A stretch of DNA of 64,000 bases from Stentor roeselii (GCA_006503475.1 RSEH01000002.1:62001-126000), one strand, 5' to 3'; shown: positions 46,687 through 57,093, numbered from the stretch's first letter. Notes: generated by a model from the letters alone, not told the origin. A program made the numbers and translations.

Positions 46687-48258
46687 ATGAATCTTTCTCA
46701 TCTAGAAAAAGTGGTCCAAGACTTGCGAGAGCGGCCTTCAACATCTTCTTACCTAAAGAAAGCTCTTGAAGTGGCTTATAAAGAACTTGGCCACAGCCAC
46801 CCGACAACTACAGAACTTCTAAAACTTTACATGAATCTCTCTGCAGAAGACTCAGAACACTCAAGACCAAGCACAAGTCACCCCCTCTCAAAGCCAAAGT
46901 CCCAAAAGCACTCAAAACACTCAAAAAGATACATTTTCGAGCACTATTCATCAAACATCGACAACTTTTTTCACATAAACCTAGAAAATTCAAGCCTTCC
47001 TGAAAAAATTCAGAAACTCGACTTAAATCCAAAATCAACTTTATTCAAATCCGAAGAAAAACAAAAAAGCCAGAAAATTTCTCCAGTGAAGCCTGACAAG
47101 CGCCTTGTTGACGGAATTTACTTTGAAGGGATTGACTCAAGGCCAAGAATAGACCGGCCTTGTCGCCATAAACATGAAGAGCCTCCTTCAACTAAATCAA
47201 CGCGAGATAGTTCGAAGAAGGACCTGGCTTTAAATTTAACTGGCAGGTTCACTCCTGAAGTGCGCAACGCCTCGGCCAGGTCAAGAGGCAACGACTCAGG
47301 CCTCCCGAAGATCCGAGCGTCTTCCTCGAGGCCTGCGGCCTCGAGCTTTGATAGTGGAAATAAGAGAATTAGTGCTGAGTTCTACTCTGATATTAAACCC
47401 TCACCGCCAAAAGAACTGCCTCGGCCCAAACCGCCAACAAGTGCCAGAAGCGTCAGAAGTGTACAGTGCAGAAAGCCCAGCAGTTCCAGTCAGAATGATT
47501 TGAACTTGGCTAGTTCTAATGATAAAGAAATACCTTTGGATGTGAAAATGACTGTGAGAAGAAATGGACATCCTTCTTCTTCTCAAGTCAGCCGCCCGCT
47601 TACTCAGAATAAGATCAGGAAGGAAGTGAAAAAGGAAATTTTTTACCCTTTGGAAAAAATCATTTTGATTCAAAAAATGTGGAGAGGGTTTTTATCTAGG
47701 AAAAAGTTTAAAGCTGAGAAAAGGAAAGCTCTGAGTATTAAAGGAAAAAATGCTATTGCTGAACTTGAAGAACTTAAAAAATTGGCGAGTTTGGAGCAGT
47801 TTGACATGGATGTAAACATTGGAAAAGTTTCCCGGCCTCAGAGAACTTTTAAGCCGAGTGTTCTAGAAGAGGATTATGAAAAAATCCAAGATAAGATGAA
47901 AGAAAATCGAAAAAATGAAAATCAAGAAAAAGATGATCAAGAAAGAAAAAAATCTGAAAATTCATCAAAAAGGAGATCTGATTTAAAATCAGCTAAGAAT
48001 AACAGAAAAAGCTTAAACAGTAATCTTCCTGTCATTGTCGAAGCTAAAGCTGAGTACTCCGACGGGCCAGTCATTCTCATCCAAAAGAACGTGAAAATGT
48101 TTCTGCAACGAAAAAAGTACAAAAATCTGAAAACCGCAGCAGTAAAAGTGCAAAGTTTCATCAGAATGTCGAACGTGAGAGAACTTTACCTGAACATTCG
48201 AAATGCGATTGTTTTCATTCAGCGTGCCTGGAGATCCTTCCTTAAACGAAAGTTGTAA
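46687..48258 (+). CDS. IQ-motif protein, probably calmodulin-binding
   Basis: 523 residues from ATG 46687 (17 codons downstream of the earliest in-frame ATG; the context TATAAAAATG and the A/T-rich leader favour it). The first 50 residues form a short helical unit (LEKVVQDLRERPSTSSYLKKALEVAYKELG). A long Ser/Pro/Lys-rich disordered region follows, then at least three IQ-type motifs: IILIQKMWRGFLSRKKF (about 338), VILIQKNVKMFLQRKKY (about 458) and the final AIVFIQRAWRSFLKRKL (about 506). Calmodulin or centrin binding and a link to basal bodies or cortex is likely. Confidence 0.75.
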   Translation: MNLSHLEKVVQDLRERPSTSSYLKKALEVAYKELGHSHPTTTELLKLYMNLSAEDSEHSRPSTSHPLSKPKSQKHSKHSKRYIFEHYSSNIDNFFHINLENSSLPEKIQKLDLNPKSTLFKSEEKQKSQKISPVKPDKRLVDGIYFEGIDSRPRIDRPCRHKHEEPPSTKSTRDSSKKDLALNLTGRFTPEVRNASARSRGNDSGLPKIRASSSRPAASSFDSGNKRISAEFYSDIKPSPPKELPRPKPPTSARSVRSVQCRKPSSSSQNDLNLASSNDKEIPLDVKMTVRRNGHPSSSQVSRPLTQNKIRKEVKKEIFYPLEKIILIQKMWRGFLSRKKFKAEKRKALSIKGKNAIAELEELKKLASLEQFDMDVNIGKVSRPQRTFKPSVLEEDYEKIQDKMKENRKNENQEKDDQERKKSENSSKRRSDLKSAKNNRKSLNSNLPVIVEAKAEYSDGPVILIQKNVKMFLQRKKYKNLKTAAVKVQSFIRMSNVRELYLNIRNAIVFIQRAWRSFLKRKL

Positions 48259-48298
48259 ACTAAGGTATTTATATCCATCTTAAACATCCAACTTACTA

Positions 48299-49030
48299 TC
48301 AAGCTAAACTTTCTGAGTGGGTCTTTGTCATCGTGTGGTATTTGAGTTGTCCTCTTGTTCGAAAGCGTTTTAAACAAGTCAATACAGAGCATTGAAATGG
48401 TTTTTCATCGTCATGAATACGTTTATGAACCTTTAGATTTCCACTTTCATTAAAACCTCTTCCGCAGACTTCACATTTAAAGGGTTTTAAATTGCTGTGA
48501 ACGAAAAGATGCTTCTTTAGTGTTGAACCTCTTCTGAACATTTTGTTGCATATTTCACATATAAAGGGCCTTTCCCCGGTGTGTACTCTGTAATGATCAG
48601 TTAGATGACCGTTTGTAGTGAAAAATTTTCCGCATTCAGAGCAAGAAAAAGGCTTTTCTCCTGTATGAACCCTCTTATGTGTTTTAAGGTTTCCTTTAGA
48701 AGTAAAAGTCTTTAAGCATATATCACATATATGCAAATTTCCACTTTCATGCATTTTTTCATGTTGTTCAAGTTTTTTAGAAGAATTGAAAATTGTATCG
48801 CATTTTGCACATACAAGGATATGCTTGTTTGTAACTAGTTCTGGAACTTCGAACGACTCGCAGGGAACAGGAGAAATTATTGATGAGCCAAAATAGTTTA
48901 AAATTGACTGGCAGTGGTATGATGGAAGCTGAGAACAAAAACTGGAGAAGGTTGATATTTCTTCTTCGGTTAGGAATGAGTCTTTTTTTTGAGGTTCTTG
49001 AGAAGGGTCTGGCTCGGAACGAATCGACAT
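48299..49030 (-). CDS. C2H2 zinc-finger protein, six fingers
   Basis: 243 residues. After an acidic N-terminus, six tandem C2H2 fingers fill about residues 70-238: CAKCDTIFNSSKKLEQHEKMH, CDICLKTFTSKGNLKTHKRVH, CSECGKFFTTNGHLTDHYRVH, CEICNKMFRRGSTLKKHLFVH, CEVCGRGFNESGNLKVHKRIH, and a last one with CX4C spacing (CSVLTCLKRF). TGEKPF/TGERPF linkers join fingers 2-4. A DNA-binding transcription factor of the Krueppel/TFIIIA class. Convergent with the IQ protein (40 bp). Confidence 0.92.
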   Translation of the reverse strand: MSIRSEPDPSQEPQKKDSFLTEEEISTFSSFCSQLPSYHCQSILNYFGSSIISPVPCESFEVPELVTNKHILVCAKCDTIFNSSKKLEQHEKMHESGNLHICDICLKTFTSKGNLKTHKRVHTGEKPFSCSECGKFFTTNGHLTDHYRVHTGERPFICEICNKMFRRGSTLKKHLFVHSNLKPFKCEVCGRGFNESGNLKVHKRIHDDEKPFQCSVLTCLKRFRTRGQLKYHTMTKTHSESLA

Positions 49031-49127
49031 TTTCGAAATTTATTACTTTCATCTGATCATTAATTCAATATCACATAAGTGATAGAATCATGGTAAAAAC
49101 CATTATTTATATAAACCTCTAAACACA

Positions 49128-50846
49128 CTAAGACTTACTCTTTAAAGCTGACAACGAGCTCTCTTCCTTACTCCACTCAATAACCATTCTCCTTCCATAA
49201 AAGTGACTATTTTGCAAAGCCTCCATCGCAATTTTCGCTTCTTCATGACTAACAAATTCCACAAACCCAAATCCGCGATGTCCTCCACTAGCCTTGGAAG
49301 GTATCCTAACATTCTTAACATCCCCAAAGTTTTTAAAAATATTTCTCAATTCCTCAGCAGTAGCTTCAAAAGCCAAGTTCTTAACAGTGATTTTAGTCCT
49401 ATCATCTTGTTCTTTATCTTCTTCCACCTCTTCATTTCTCTGCCTCTTTTTCGCGACCTGCACCGAAGTTTTAGATTCAGAGAGTTTTAAAGAATGTCCA
49501 TCTAAAACCGAGTTATTCAAATTTCTCAATGCTTTACTCGCAGATTTTTCACTTTCGAACTCAACAAAGCCATACCCACAGGGCATTCCTTGATTTTTAA
49601 TGATTTTCGCACTTTTGACCTGCCCTGACTGTTTAAAATGTTCTTCAAGAGCTTCTTGGGTAGTAGCAAAATTCAAGTTTTTTACAAATAAAGTCGTCGA
49701 GTTTGCTTTAGTGATTGTTTCGAATTCACCAGCAGGACTATCAAAAGTATTCAACGGTGCCCATTCGAGATATAATGGCAGAAGTCGATAAGTGAAATAA
49801 GCCAATTTTTCAAAAGCGACTTGGGCTTGACTCGGGTCTTGAAACTCGATAAGGGCGATGGTTTTACTTGGAGGCATCAAACATCTGACCACATTTCCAA
49901 ACCTTGCGAAAATTTCCTTCACTTCATTTAAAATTGTTCCTTTTGCTAAGTTTTTAACGATGATGACGACGTCGCTTCGCTTTGTTGAGTTCCTCTCGCC
50001 TTGAAAAGCTTCGAAGTTGATGTCGTTGAGAGTCATCCAGTCTTTGATCTCGTTTATTATTTTTGTTTCTGCAAGACTTACTCGCACTGGCAGGTCGTCG
50101 AGGTCTTTGTCTAGAAACTCGCCTTTTGATATGTGCATTTTTTCAGACATTACAGCGTTGACTGTGTCTTGGTTTATGAAGAGGGTGTTCCATGTTGTTG
50201 AGTTTTTTGCTCGCTTTTGAAGCTCTTTTGCTAATTCTAACTTGTAACTGGATTTTTCTTTTAGTTTTAGTTCGACTTCTGGCTTCTTCTGGGATGGGAT
50301 TATGTGAAGAAGACGGCCTTGGAATACTGAACGGTCTAGCTTTTCGAAGGCTTGTACTGCGGATTCTGTTGTTTTGAATTTGACGTAAGCGAAACCTTTA
50401 CCTCGATGCTCGGAATGGTCGAATGGGACAGTCACTTCTTCTAACTCCCCAAAAGGACTGAACAATAACTCAATATCTTCCTTACTAACAGTATAAGTCA
50501 AATTCCGAAGATACAAACGAGTCGAGTCCAAATCTTCTGGAAGGCTTTTTTCCGGGTACGATGCCTTCGAAGTGGTCTTCGACCATCGTTTCAAAGTCTT
50601 ATCAAGTGTTGACTTTGCAGCTTCGACAGTGATTCTGCTAGTTCCCATATAGTTATTGTTGAAAAACTTCACCAGAGACTCCTCGTTTCCAACTTCTCGA
50701 AATCCAATAAAAGCGACTTTTTTGAAAGCACCGTCTTGGTCTTTAAGTTGTTTTATGTCAGTCACTTCACCTTTTATTGAGAAAAAGTCTCGGATCTGCG
50801 CTTCAGTCGTGTTCTTTGGCAAGTTCTTAACAATAACTCGGGACAT
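49128..50846 (-). CDS. MRD1: rRNA-processing RRM protein Mrd1/RBM19
   Basis: 572 residues with five RRM domains (about 2-78, 110-187, 293-362, 388-460, 486-560). Each has RNP2/RNP1 pairs, e.g. LYLRNLTY...KGFAYVKF, VKNLAFEA...RGFGFVEF. The first, MSRVIVKNLPKNTTEAQIRDFF...GFREVGNEESLVKFFNNNYMGTSRITVEAAKS, is characteristic of Mrd1/RBM19. These proteins bind the 35S/45S pre-rRNA and U3 snoRNA region in the nucleolus and are essential for 18S rRNA formation. It is shorter than yeast Mrd1 (887) because the linkers are short. Confidence 0.88.
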   Translation of the reverse strand: MSRVIVKNLPKNTTEAQIRDFFSIKGEVTDIKQLKDQDGAFKKVAFIGFREVGNEESLVKFFNNNYMGTSRITVEAAKSTLDKTLKRWSKTTSKASYPEKSLPEDLDSTRLYLRNLTYTVSKEDIELLFSPFGELEEVTVPFDHSEHRGKGFAYVKFKTTESAVQAFEKLDRSVFQGRLLHIIPSQKKPEVELKLKEKSSYKLELAKELQKRAKNSTTWNTLFINQDTVNAVMSEKMHISKGEFLDKDLDDLPVRVSLAETKIINEIKDWMTLNDINFEAFQGERNSTKRSDVVIIVKNLAKGTILNEVKEIFARFGNVVRCLMPPSKTIALIEFQDPSQAQVAFEKLAYFTYRLLPLYLEWAPLNTFDSPAGEFETITKANSTTLFVKNLNFATTQEALEEHFKQSGQVKSAKIIKNQGMPCGYGFVEFESEKSASKALRNLNNSVLDGHSLKLSESKTSVQVAKKRQRNEEVEEDKEQDDRTKITVKNLAFEATAEELRNIFKNFGDVKNVRIPSKASGGHRGFGFVEFVSHEEAKIAMEALQNSHFYGRRMVIEWSKEESSLSALKSKS

Positions 50847-50941
50847 TTATTGAGGACTTGAGATGGAGATTTGATTTAGAAAGTAAATTTTGAATTAAGA
50901 GGCTTTGGGAAGAAGGTTCTTAGAATTTAAGATTATTATAA

Positions 50942-52876
50942 ATGTCTAGTGTCATTTTAAATGAAGAAATTGATGAGGATTATGAACCCAAAGAAGATGA
51001 ACTACTTGAATATGCGAAGTTTCTTGGAATGGTTTTTCCGGAGGATGAAGAATTTTTGTATATTGCTCGTGAGGGGTTGAAAGCTCCTCTGCCTGAACCT
51101 TGGAAGCCATGTCAAACGAAATCCGGAGACATTTACTTTTTCAACTTCGACTCAGGTGAAAGTGTCTGGGAGCATCCATGCGACACATACTACAAAGACC
51201 TCTTCCAAGAAGCCAAAAACAAAAAAAAGGTCCAGTCGAAAAAGCCTCCTCTTCAAGAGCCTAAAGACCGATCAAAAAAGCCGGTTTTAGGCCTTCCAAA
51301 AAGCGTGAGTCCTCTGGGCTTCGACAAAAAGCGCGACGTGCTCACAGAGTTCATCCAACTAGAAAAAGAAATAAAAGAAAACAAGGCACAACTTAAAGAA
51401 AAACTCGAAAACGACCTTCATTCTTTTATCAGAGATTTGAATATTCAAAGAGACAAAGACTTAAAACTTTTCATGGAAAATCTTGAAAAAGAAAGCAAAA
51501 TCAAAGCTGAAAATCAGGCAAGGGACCTGGAAGAACTTGAAAGTAAAGAAAAAAAACTTTTTGAATTGAAACTTGAGGAAAAAATCGAGGAGTTGAAAAA
51601 AGAACAGATTAGAATCCTTGAAGATGAAAAGAAAAAAGTTAGAGATCGGGTTGATCGAGAATTGATTTTATTTGAAAAAGACCTGGCATTGAAAAATGAG
51701 AAAAATCTTGAAGTTGACCAAAAAAACTTCGAAATCGAGAAAAATAATCTTTTAAGACAAATTGAAGAAACTAAGGAAAATTATGAAAAACAGAAAAAAG
51801 CTAACTCGAGACTTGAAGAGGAATTAAAAGAAGAACTGAAAAAAGAAGAAGAAAAACTAAAAAAAGAAAATAATAAAAAAATCGAAGAGTTTCAACGTGA
51901 GAAAGAATATGAAATCCAAAAGGCAATGCTCAGTGCAAGAAACCGCAAATCTCAAACAACTCTTCAAGAAAAACTAAGAGAACTCAAAGAAGAGTACAAA
52001 ATCAAAGAAGAAGCTGAAAAACGCAACTTAAAACGTGAATTCGAAGAAGAACTCCTGGAACTTCAAAAGAAATTCGAAGAATTTCCTGAAAATTTCGACC
52101 AAAAAGACTGGGAAATGGAAAAAATTTATCAAATGGACGAGTTGAGCAACAAGTTTAAAATAAAAAAACAAGAAGAATTTCTGAATATTGACAAAGAATT
52201 TGATAGAAAGTTTGACTTTGAAAAAGAACTTCTGGAAAAACAAATGAAAGAAAAAGTTGCGGCTTTGAAAGACTCTTCAGAAAAAATAAACTTTTCAAGT
52301 TTAGAGCAAAAAATCGCTGATTTGACGAAAGAACTTTCGTTTTCAAAGGAAAAACTCAGGAATATAGAAGATTCCATTCAAAAAGTAAGACTTACTAACT
52401 TGGACTTGCAGAAAAAACAAGAAAATATAAAAAGAAGAACTGAAAGTCAGCAAGAAAATCTTCCAGAAAGTGCGAAAATTATGGAATTAAGGTCGAAACT
52501 TCAGGAAAAAGATCAGATTATTGAAAGACTTCGCCTTTCTGCACCGGAAAAATTGGTAAGACTTGAAAATGAAATTAAAGAAATAAGGAATCTACTTCAA
52601 ATAGGTAACGAAAAACCGTATTTTACTACTGAAGAAGTTGTTAAAAAGAAACAGGTGGAAAGAAGAAGTGAGTCTCGAAATCGTGAAGAAGTTAAGGATA
52701 GGTTTGATGATGATGAACTTTTGATGGACTGGAGAAGAGGAGATGAGAATAGTTGGAACTTATCTCGCGATATCAGCCCTGTTGAAGGCAGAAATTTTAA
52801 TTATAAAAGACCTCAGATTCCATCCAGAGCCTGGGTAAAGCCAAAGGAGGATTCTGGAAGGTTTTCAGCTTTTTAA
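50942..52876 (+). CDS. CEP164: CEP164-like WW-domain transition-fibre protein
   Basis: 644 residues. The first 85 match the CEP164 head: DEDYEPKEDELLEYAKFLGM, AREGLKAPLPEPWKPC, then a WW-type domain GDIYFFNFDSGESVWEHPCDTYY. The remainder is one long charged coiled coil (about 120-580) with a short Arg-rich end. CEP164 forms the distal appendages/transition fibres that dock basal bodies at the membrane and recruits TTBK2, so this is a ciliogenesis gene. Start context ATTATAAATG; divergent from MRD1 with 95 bp between ATGs. Confidence 0.9.
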   Translation: MSSVILNEEIDEDYEPKEDELLEYAKFLGMVFPEDEEFLYIAREGLKAPLPEPWKPCQTKSGDIYFFNFDSGESVWEHPCDTYYKDLFQEAKNKKKVQSKKPPLQEPKDRSKKPVLGLPKSVSPLGFDKKRDVLTEFIQLEKEIKENKAQLKEKLENDLHSFIRDLNIQRDKDLKLFMENLEKESKIKAENQARDLEELESKEKKLFELKLEEKIEELKKEQIRILEDEKKKVRDRVDRELILFEKDLALKNEKNLEVDQKNFEIEKNNLLRQIEETKENYEKQKKANSRLEEELKEELKKEEEKLKKENNKKIEEFQREKEYEIQKAMLSARNRKSQTTLQEKLRELKEEYKIKEEAEKRNLKREFEEELLELQKKFEEFPENFDQKDWEMEKIYQMDELSNKFKIKKQEEFLNIDKEFDRKFDFEKELLEKQMKEKVAALKDSSEKINFSSLEQKIADLTKELSFSKEKLRNIEDSIQKVRLTNLDLQKKQENIKRRTESQQENLPESAKIMELRSKLQEKDQIIERLRLSAPEKLVRLENEIKEIRNLLQIGNEKPYFTTEEVVKKKQVERRSESRNREEVKDRFDDDELLMDWRRGDENSWNLSRDISPVEGRNFNYKRPQIPSRAWVKPKEDSGRFSAF

Positions 52877-53093
52877 TAGAATTGTAAAAGAATAGTTTTT
52901 TTACTTTTTTGGATTTTTTTAGAAATTTTCTGTCAGTTGGTTAAATGCGGGAAACTATGAAAAAACTCGTTTTTTGACGATCGTTTCGAAGAATGATCAG
53001 AATTCAAAATTTAAAAAAGAAAACAGTAGAGTATTTTGAGTGAATGCTCTTGAAGGATTTTTCGACATTTTGACTTCCATCGATAATTCTAGA

Positions 53094-53570
53094 ATGGCAG
53101 AGACGGACAATGCCTTGCAAGAAAATATCAAAAAGAAAGGGGAAAATTCGTATTATTATGCGCATGCCCCAAGACCTCAAGATGATCGAGAAGAAGTTAA
53201 AGTTCTTGAAGGAGATGGGCTAGTCACAGGAGGCCCTCCAGTGCTAATCAAGCGTCACGACTCAACAACCGATATTGCTCTAGCATCAAACATCAGGAAC
53301 TATTCCTACTCAGACAGCGACGACAAAATAACAATATACGTCCCTTGTGAGGAGGAGGTGGAACAAAATCAAGTCAACTGTGACTTTGAAACAAAAAGAC
53401 TAACAATGACTTACACGAAATCTGAAAGTGACGTTCGAAGATTAGTTCTTCGCAAGTTATACAAAGAAATCGACCCAGAAGCTTCAACTTTTCGAGTCCG
53501 AAACCAGAAAATCGTGATTTCTTTGAAGAAGAAGGTTTCAGGAAGTTGGTACAAATTAGTTGATAATTGA
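53094..53570 (+). CDS. CS-domain (p23/CacyBP/SGT1-type) protein
   Basis: 158 residues from ATG 53094. Residues about 70-155 form a CS domain: IRNYSYSDSDDKITIYVPC, VNCDFETKRLTMTY, LRKLYKEIDPEASTFRVRNQKIVISLKKKVSGSWYKL. This is closest by eye to calcyclin-binding protein and SGT1, HSP90 co-chaperones and ubiquitin-ligase adaptors. In-frame sequence continues upstream to a TGA at 53037-53039 (NALEGFFDILTSIDNSR) with only a GTG start; a possible 15-nt intron there is discussed separately and not adopted. Ends in TGA. Confidence 0.72.
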   Translation: MAETDNALQENIKKKGENSYYYAHAPRPQDDREEVKVLEGDGLVTGGPPVLIKRHDSTTDIALASNIRNYSYSDSDDKITIYVPCEEEVEQNQVNCDFETKRLTMTYTKSESDVRRLVLRKLYKEIDPEASTFRVRNQKIVISLKKKVSGSWYKLVDN

Positions 53571-53664
53571 GTGGAGTTAATTTTTATTATTTTTAAGGAA
53601 AAGGGTTTTTTATTCGGTTTTTCTCTTTTTAGACCTCCCCGGGAATTTTGAATAAGGACTAAAA

Positions 53665-54228
53665 ATGTCTGATTTTTTTCAATGTGGCTGGATTTATAAA
53701 ATGTCACTCACATCAGCTTTTGCAATGCTTTTAAAAGAGAAACTTCAGCCTAGCTCGAGCAGATCATTGAGATTAGAAATGTTTTTGCTTGAGAAACCCT
53801 TTCCGATGAGGCTTGAGTTTTATATTGAGCATGTTTTGGATCAATTGCAGATGAATGAAATAAGCTTGGGTTACTGTTACTCACTCCTTGAACCGTTCTT
53901 TAACGAAATTACTGCAGAAAATATTCAAAAGTTAGTTTTCACTGCTTTGGTTCTGATTTACAAAGCTTTTACTGATAATCCTGCAAGCAATCAATCGTTA
54001 GAAAAAGTTGGTCTGCTGAAGATTAAGGAACTTGGTCGACTGGAATCACTTTTACTTGATTATATTGACTGGAATCTTCATTATGAAATGAATGAAAGTG
54101 CCTGCAGGATTATTGAGGGTTTCGTTAAAGAAGAAAAGATTGAATTAGTGGTTGAAGAAATTGATACAAATTTTTCGGAGTACGAAAATGAAAATTTCTC
54201 AGAAATTGATGAATTTTTCAGGTTTTAA
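53665..54228 (+). CDS. PHO80/U-type cyclin
   Basis: 187 residues. The cyclin fold spans about 45-150: RLEFYIEHVLDQLQ, then IQKLVFTALVLIYKAFTDNPASNQSLEKVGLLKIKELGRLESLLLDYIDWNLHY, matching the PHO80-like pattern (the 'K..D......ya.vgg....el..lE...L..l.w.l' motif). The C-terminus is acidic. Such cyclins pair with PHO85/CDK-type kinases in nutrient or cell-growth control. Confidence 0.82.
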   Translation: MSDFFQCGWIYKMSLTSAFAMLLKEKLQPSSSRSLRLEMFLLEKPFPMRLEFYIEHVLDQLQMNEISLGYCYSLLEPFFNEITAENIQKLVFTALVLIYKAFTDNPASNQSLEKVGLLKIKELGRLESLLLDYIDWNLHYEMNESACRIIEGFVKEEKIELVVEEIDTNFSEYENENFSEIDEFFRF

Positions 54229-54762
54229 ACATCAAGGGAGCCTGCAACAAATAGAATTGTTTTCGGATTAATTTATTTCTAGAATAAAAGTTTACTTTGA
54301 TATTAATTTTTTTTAAAGATGAAGATTGAAAAAGACATTCTTTGATTCAAATTAACTTTAAATTAATGCTGACTATATTCGAAGCACATCGTAAAGCTTT
54401 TACTTTGGTTTCAATTAAAAAAAAAATTATTATAAGGATCAGTAAATGAACCATTTGATGAAAAATTAATTGAGGTATGAAAGAAGAAATAAATTATACA
54501 AGATCTTAAAGTTTATCACACTACTTAATATCTATTTTCAATATTAAGAAATAATTCCAAAGCCTTATTATTCATCATCAGAATTCCTTATGAATCCAAA
54601 ATACATAAAGTGCTCAAATTTAATAAAAAACCAGCTCCTCCAATGACTCCAAAACCCCGATAAATCCAAATCCCCAACAATCTTAAAATCCCTCAATTTC
54701 AGGATTCGAACCCATAAAGCCCTAAAATCTTCCTTCTTAAAAATCCAAACATTTTAAAAAGA
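54229..54762. other. intergenic, nothing recognised
   Basis: AT-rich; the right half turns C/A-rich before tRNA-Ile. On the minus strand, the tRNA terminator TTTTT lies near 54756. No other element seen. Confidence 0.4.
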
Positions 54763-54836
54763 TGCTCCAAGTGGGGATCGAACCCACGACCTTTGGCTCA
54801 TAAGACCAATGCTCTAACCAGCTGAGCTACTGGAGC
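54763..54836 (-). tRNA. tRNA-Ile(UAU)
   Basis: 74 nt on the minus strand. Acceptor GCTCCAG pairs with TTGGAGC (one pair is G-U), D-arm TAGCTCAGCTGGTTAGAGC, anticodon loop CTTATGA (TAT), T-arm CGTGGGTTCGATCCCCAC, discriminator A, then an oligo-T terminator. It reads ATA, a common codon in this AT-rich genome. No intron, unlike many eukaryotic tRNA-Ile(UAU) genes. Confidence 0.95.
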
Positions 54837-54898
54837 GCTGAATCTTTCATAGTCATTTAATAGATAAATCCATCAAAGCCACAAAAGTCATTAATTAA

Positions 54899-55360
54899 CT
54901 ACAAAAAGCTTAAATCTTCGCTGTACTGAAGACTGTCAATGCTCAGCAGCAGCTCATCGCGATCTGTGGTGTTTCTCAAGGAGTCCAAAGGGTTTTTCCT
55001 AGAAGAAAGTCCTTCAGCGATGAAAGTTTCGTTTAAAGACCCTAACGCAATGTTAAGTCCTATTTTTTTCCCTGGATTTTTTGGATTCATTGGGGAATTT
55101 GAGTAGTTCTTTAAAGGAAAAACATTTTCTTTATCATCTGAAAATAATTTCTTTGGACTTGGAGGAATATTCCTAGTTTTTCCTTTAAATGAAGGAAGAT
55201 GTAAAGAGTCAAAAGCTTGGACAAGTTTTGTTTCTTGTAATTTTCTGATCTTTTCCTCGTATTTTACCCGATTTTTCAAGATTTCGTCGAAGATTTCTCG
55301 ACAAATTTTCTCTTCTCGTTCGATTTCTTTTAAAATTTCTTCCTTTCGTTTCTTTTCCAT
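54899..55360 (-). CDS. small hypothetical protein with helical N-terminus
   Basis: 153 residues. The first 50 are a charged helix (KEEILKEIEREEKICREIFDEILKNRVKYEEKIRKLQET), the rest probably disordered with a Pro-rich part (FKGKTRNIPPSPKKLF) and an acidic end. Divergent from the gene at 55393 with 32 bp between ATGs. No known family. Confidence 0.55.
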   Translation of the reverse strand: MEKKRKEEILKEIEREEKICREIFDEILKNRVKYEEKIRKLQETKLVQAFDSLHLPSFKGKTRNIPPSPKKLFSDDKENVFPLKNYSNSPMNPKNPGKKIGLNIALGSLNETFIAEGLSSRKNPLDSLRNTTDRDELLLSIDSLQYSEDLSFL

Positions 55361-55392
55361 TTGAATTTAAATATGAAACCTGTTGAATGTAA

Positions 55393-56226
55393 ATGAATAG
55401 TAAAATTTGGCTTTCTGCTGCAGTTGGAGTCTCTGCTCTTACTTTCTGGATACTTCGGCCAGTCCCTGCAGAGAAAAAAGAACTGACAAAAGACCTGGTT
55501 TTCAAGATTTTGCAGGAATTAGTAAAAAAAATCAAGACTTGTTCAGTTAAAATCGCTTCTTTTGCTGATACTGTCAAGATGAACTCAAAGCAAATCACTC
55601 GGAATAAGTTAAAAGAGATACTTTTCAATGATTTTTCAGTAGAAAAACTGATTTCTAAGGAAAAACAGGAAGTTTATCAAATTTGGGAAACCACTGAAGA
55701 AGAAGTTAATGATTTTATCAATAATTTCTGTATTGATGACCCTCTGGTTATGAAGAACTTCTTGTTAGTTACTCAGATTTTAGAAAATGCTTTCGAAGGA
55801 TACGTTTTAAGTGAAAATTCTAGTCTTCCTTTAAATCTTTCTTCTCAGGGATTGTCTGAAGTTCTTCCTGAAGTGTTTCATTGTGAACTGCATCTTATCA
55901 AGACCAGGATTCTGATGAATGAAAATAATTTAGAAGAACTTGAAGAATGGGAAATTGATGCTGCTATTTCTGAATTGGGATGTGAGTGTAAAAGGAAAAT
56001 TTTTGAAAAGTTTGGGTTTCAAGTTACGCAGGATGATGCTCAGAGGGTCATTCGACAGGGAATAGAAAACTTTTCGATTCTTGATCAGAAGTTTAAAAAT
56101 TTTGTTAAAGGACTTGAAGATGTTTATCATGAACATTTGGAATTGATCATGACTCGTCGTGAAGATCCAGCATTTGAAGAGTATCTAAAGAAGAAGTTTA
56201 ATAATTACATGAGATATAGTAATTAA
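55393..56226 (+). CDS. single-pass membrane-anchored hypothetical protein
   Basis: 277 residues with one N-terminal hydrophobic segment (residues 4-22, IWLSAAVGVSALTFWILRP) directly after the start, likely a signal anchor. The remainder is soluble, helical and acidic, with no catalytic motif that I recognise. A Tom20-like or peroxin-like N-anchored topology is possible, but only by position of the anchor. Start is preceded by GTAA. Confidence 0.55.
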   Translation: MNSKIWLSAAVGVSALTFWILRPVPAEKKELTKDLVFKILQELVKKIKTCSVKIASFADTVKMNSKQITRNKLKEILFNDFSVEKLISKEKQEVYQIWETTEEEVNDFINNFCIDDPLVMKNFLLVTQILENAFEGYVLSENSSLPLNLSSQGLSEVLPEVFHCELHLIKTRILMNENNLEELEEWEIDAAISELGCECKRKIFEKFGFQVTQDDAQRVIRQGIENFSILDQKFKNFVKGLEDVYHEHLELIMTRREDPAFEEYLKKKFNNYMRYSN

Positions 56227-57093
56227 ATTTATCTTGAATAGTGGATATGAGGTAATTTATATTATGATTAACTAATTCTCATTGATAAAAATCGGAATTC
56301 TGAGTAAAAAGAGAGATATGAAAGTCTTTTTTAGATAATTTGAATAATAGAGAAGGCTTTAAATTTAGTACTTTCATCTTTATATAGAAAAATACATCAA
56401 TAAACCTTTCAACTCTAATTTAAGAGCTTATAATAAGTTTCTTTCTTGAAACTATGAAAATAAGAAAATTTTTCTAAAACGTAAATACTAAATAGATGCT
56501 TTCTCTTATAATCTTTATTTTAATATAATTTTCCAAGGTTTAACGATGTTCATTTATTAAGATTTGAAGTTCTTAATGTGTTAAGATCTTCGGATGTTCT
56601 AGGAATTTTCTGAAGTTTGACCAATGCTACTTGCTTGATTATAAAAAATTTAAAGTTTTATAGAGATAAATTATACATAAATTGCATGAATATTTAGTAT
56701 TGGGAACTTAAGAATATTGATAAAAAATCAGATATTTTAAGGAAGACTTGTAGGAAAGTATAGGAAATAAATTCATCAAATTCTTAACTTCTAGATATAA
56801 AGTTCCTGAATTTTATAACTGAAATCGCTTATATAAAAATAGTTTGATATTGAGATCTTTGAAAAAAACTAAAAGTATTCCAGATCCATAAAAAAAATCT
56901 TAAAATATCCAAACTCGAAACCATTCTCATAAGAACATATAAATTACAAATAATTCAATTAAACAATAACAAAAAAAATATCGAAAAAACAACTTATTTA
57001 CCTTAAAAATCAAAATCCTTAACATTCAATGCATCGCCTTAAATCCCTCAATATTTTACAATGAAATTCAATATCAAATCTGAATTCCGATAA
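56227..57093. other. intergenic, nothing recognised
   Basis: About 870 bp of AT-rich spacer. No ORF, RNA-family box or repeat seen. Confidence 0.45.

Noticed and set aside
53026-53040. A 15-nt intron splitting the start codon of the CS-domain gene (A + TG)
   Set aside because: GTAGAGTATTTTGAG would create an ATG on splicing, which is attractive, but it lacks the A10 seen in the five firm introns and ends GAG. ATG 53094 gives a complete CS domain without it.
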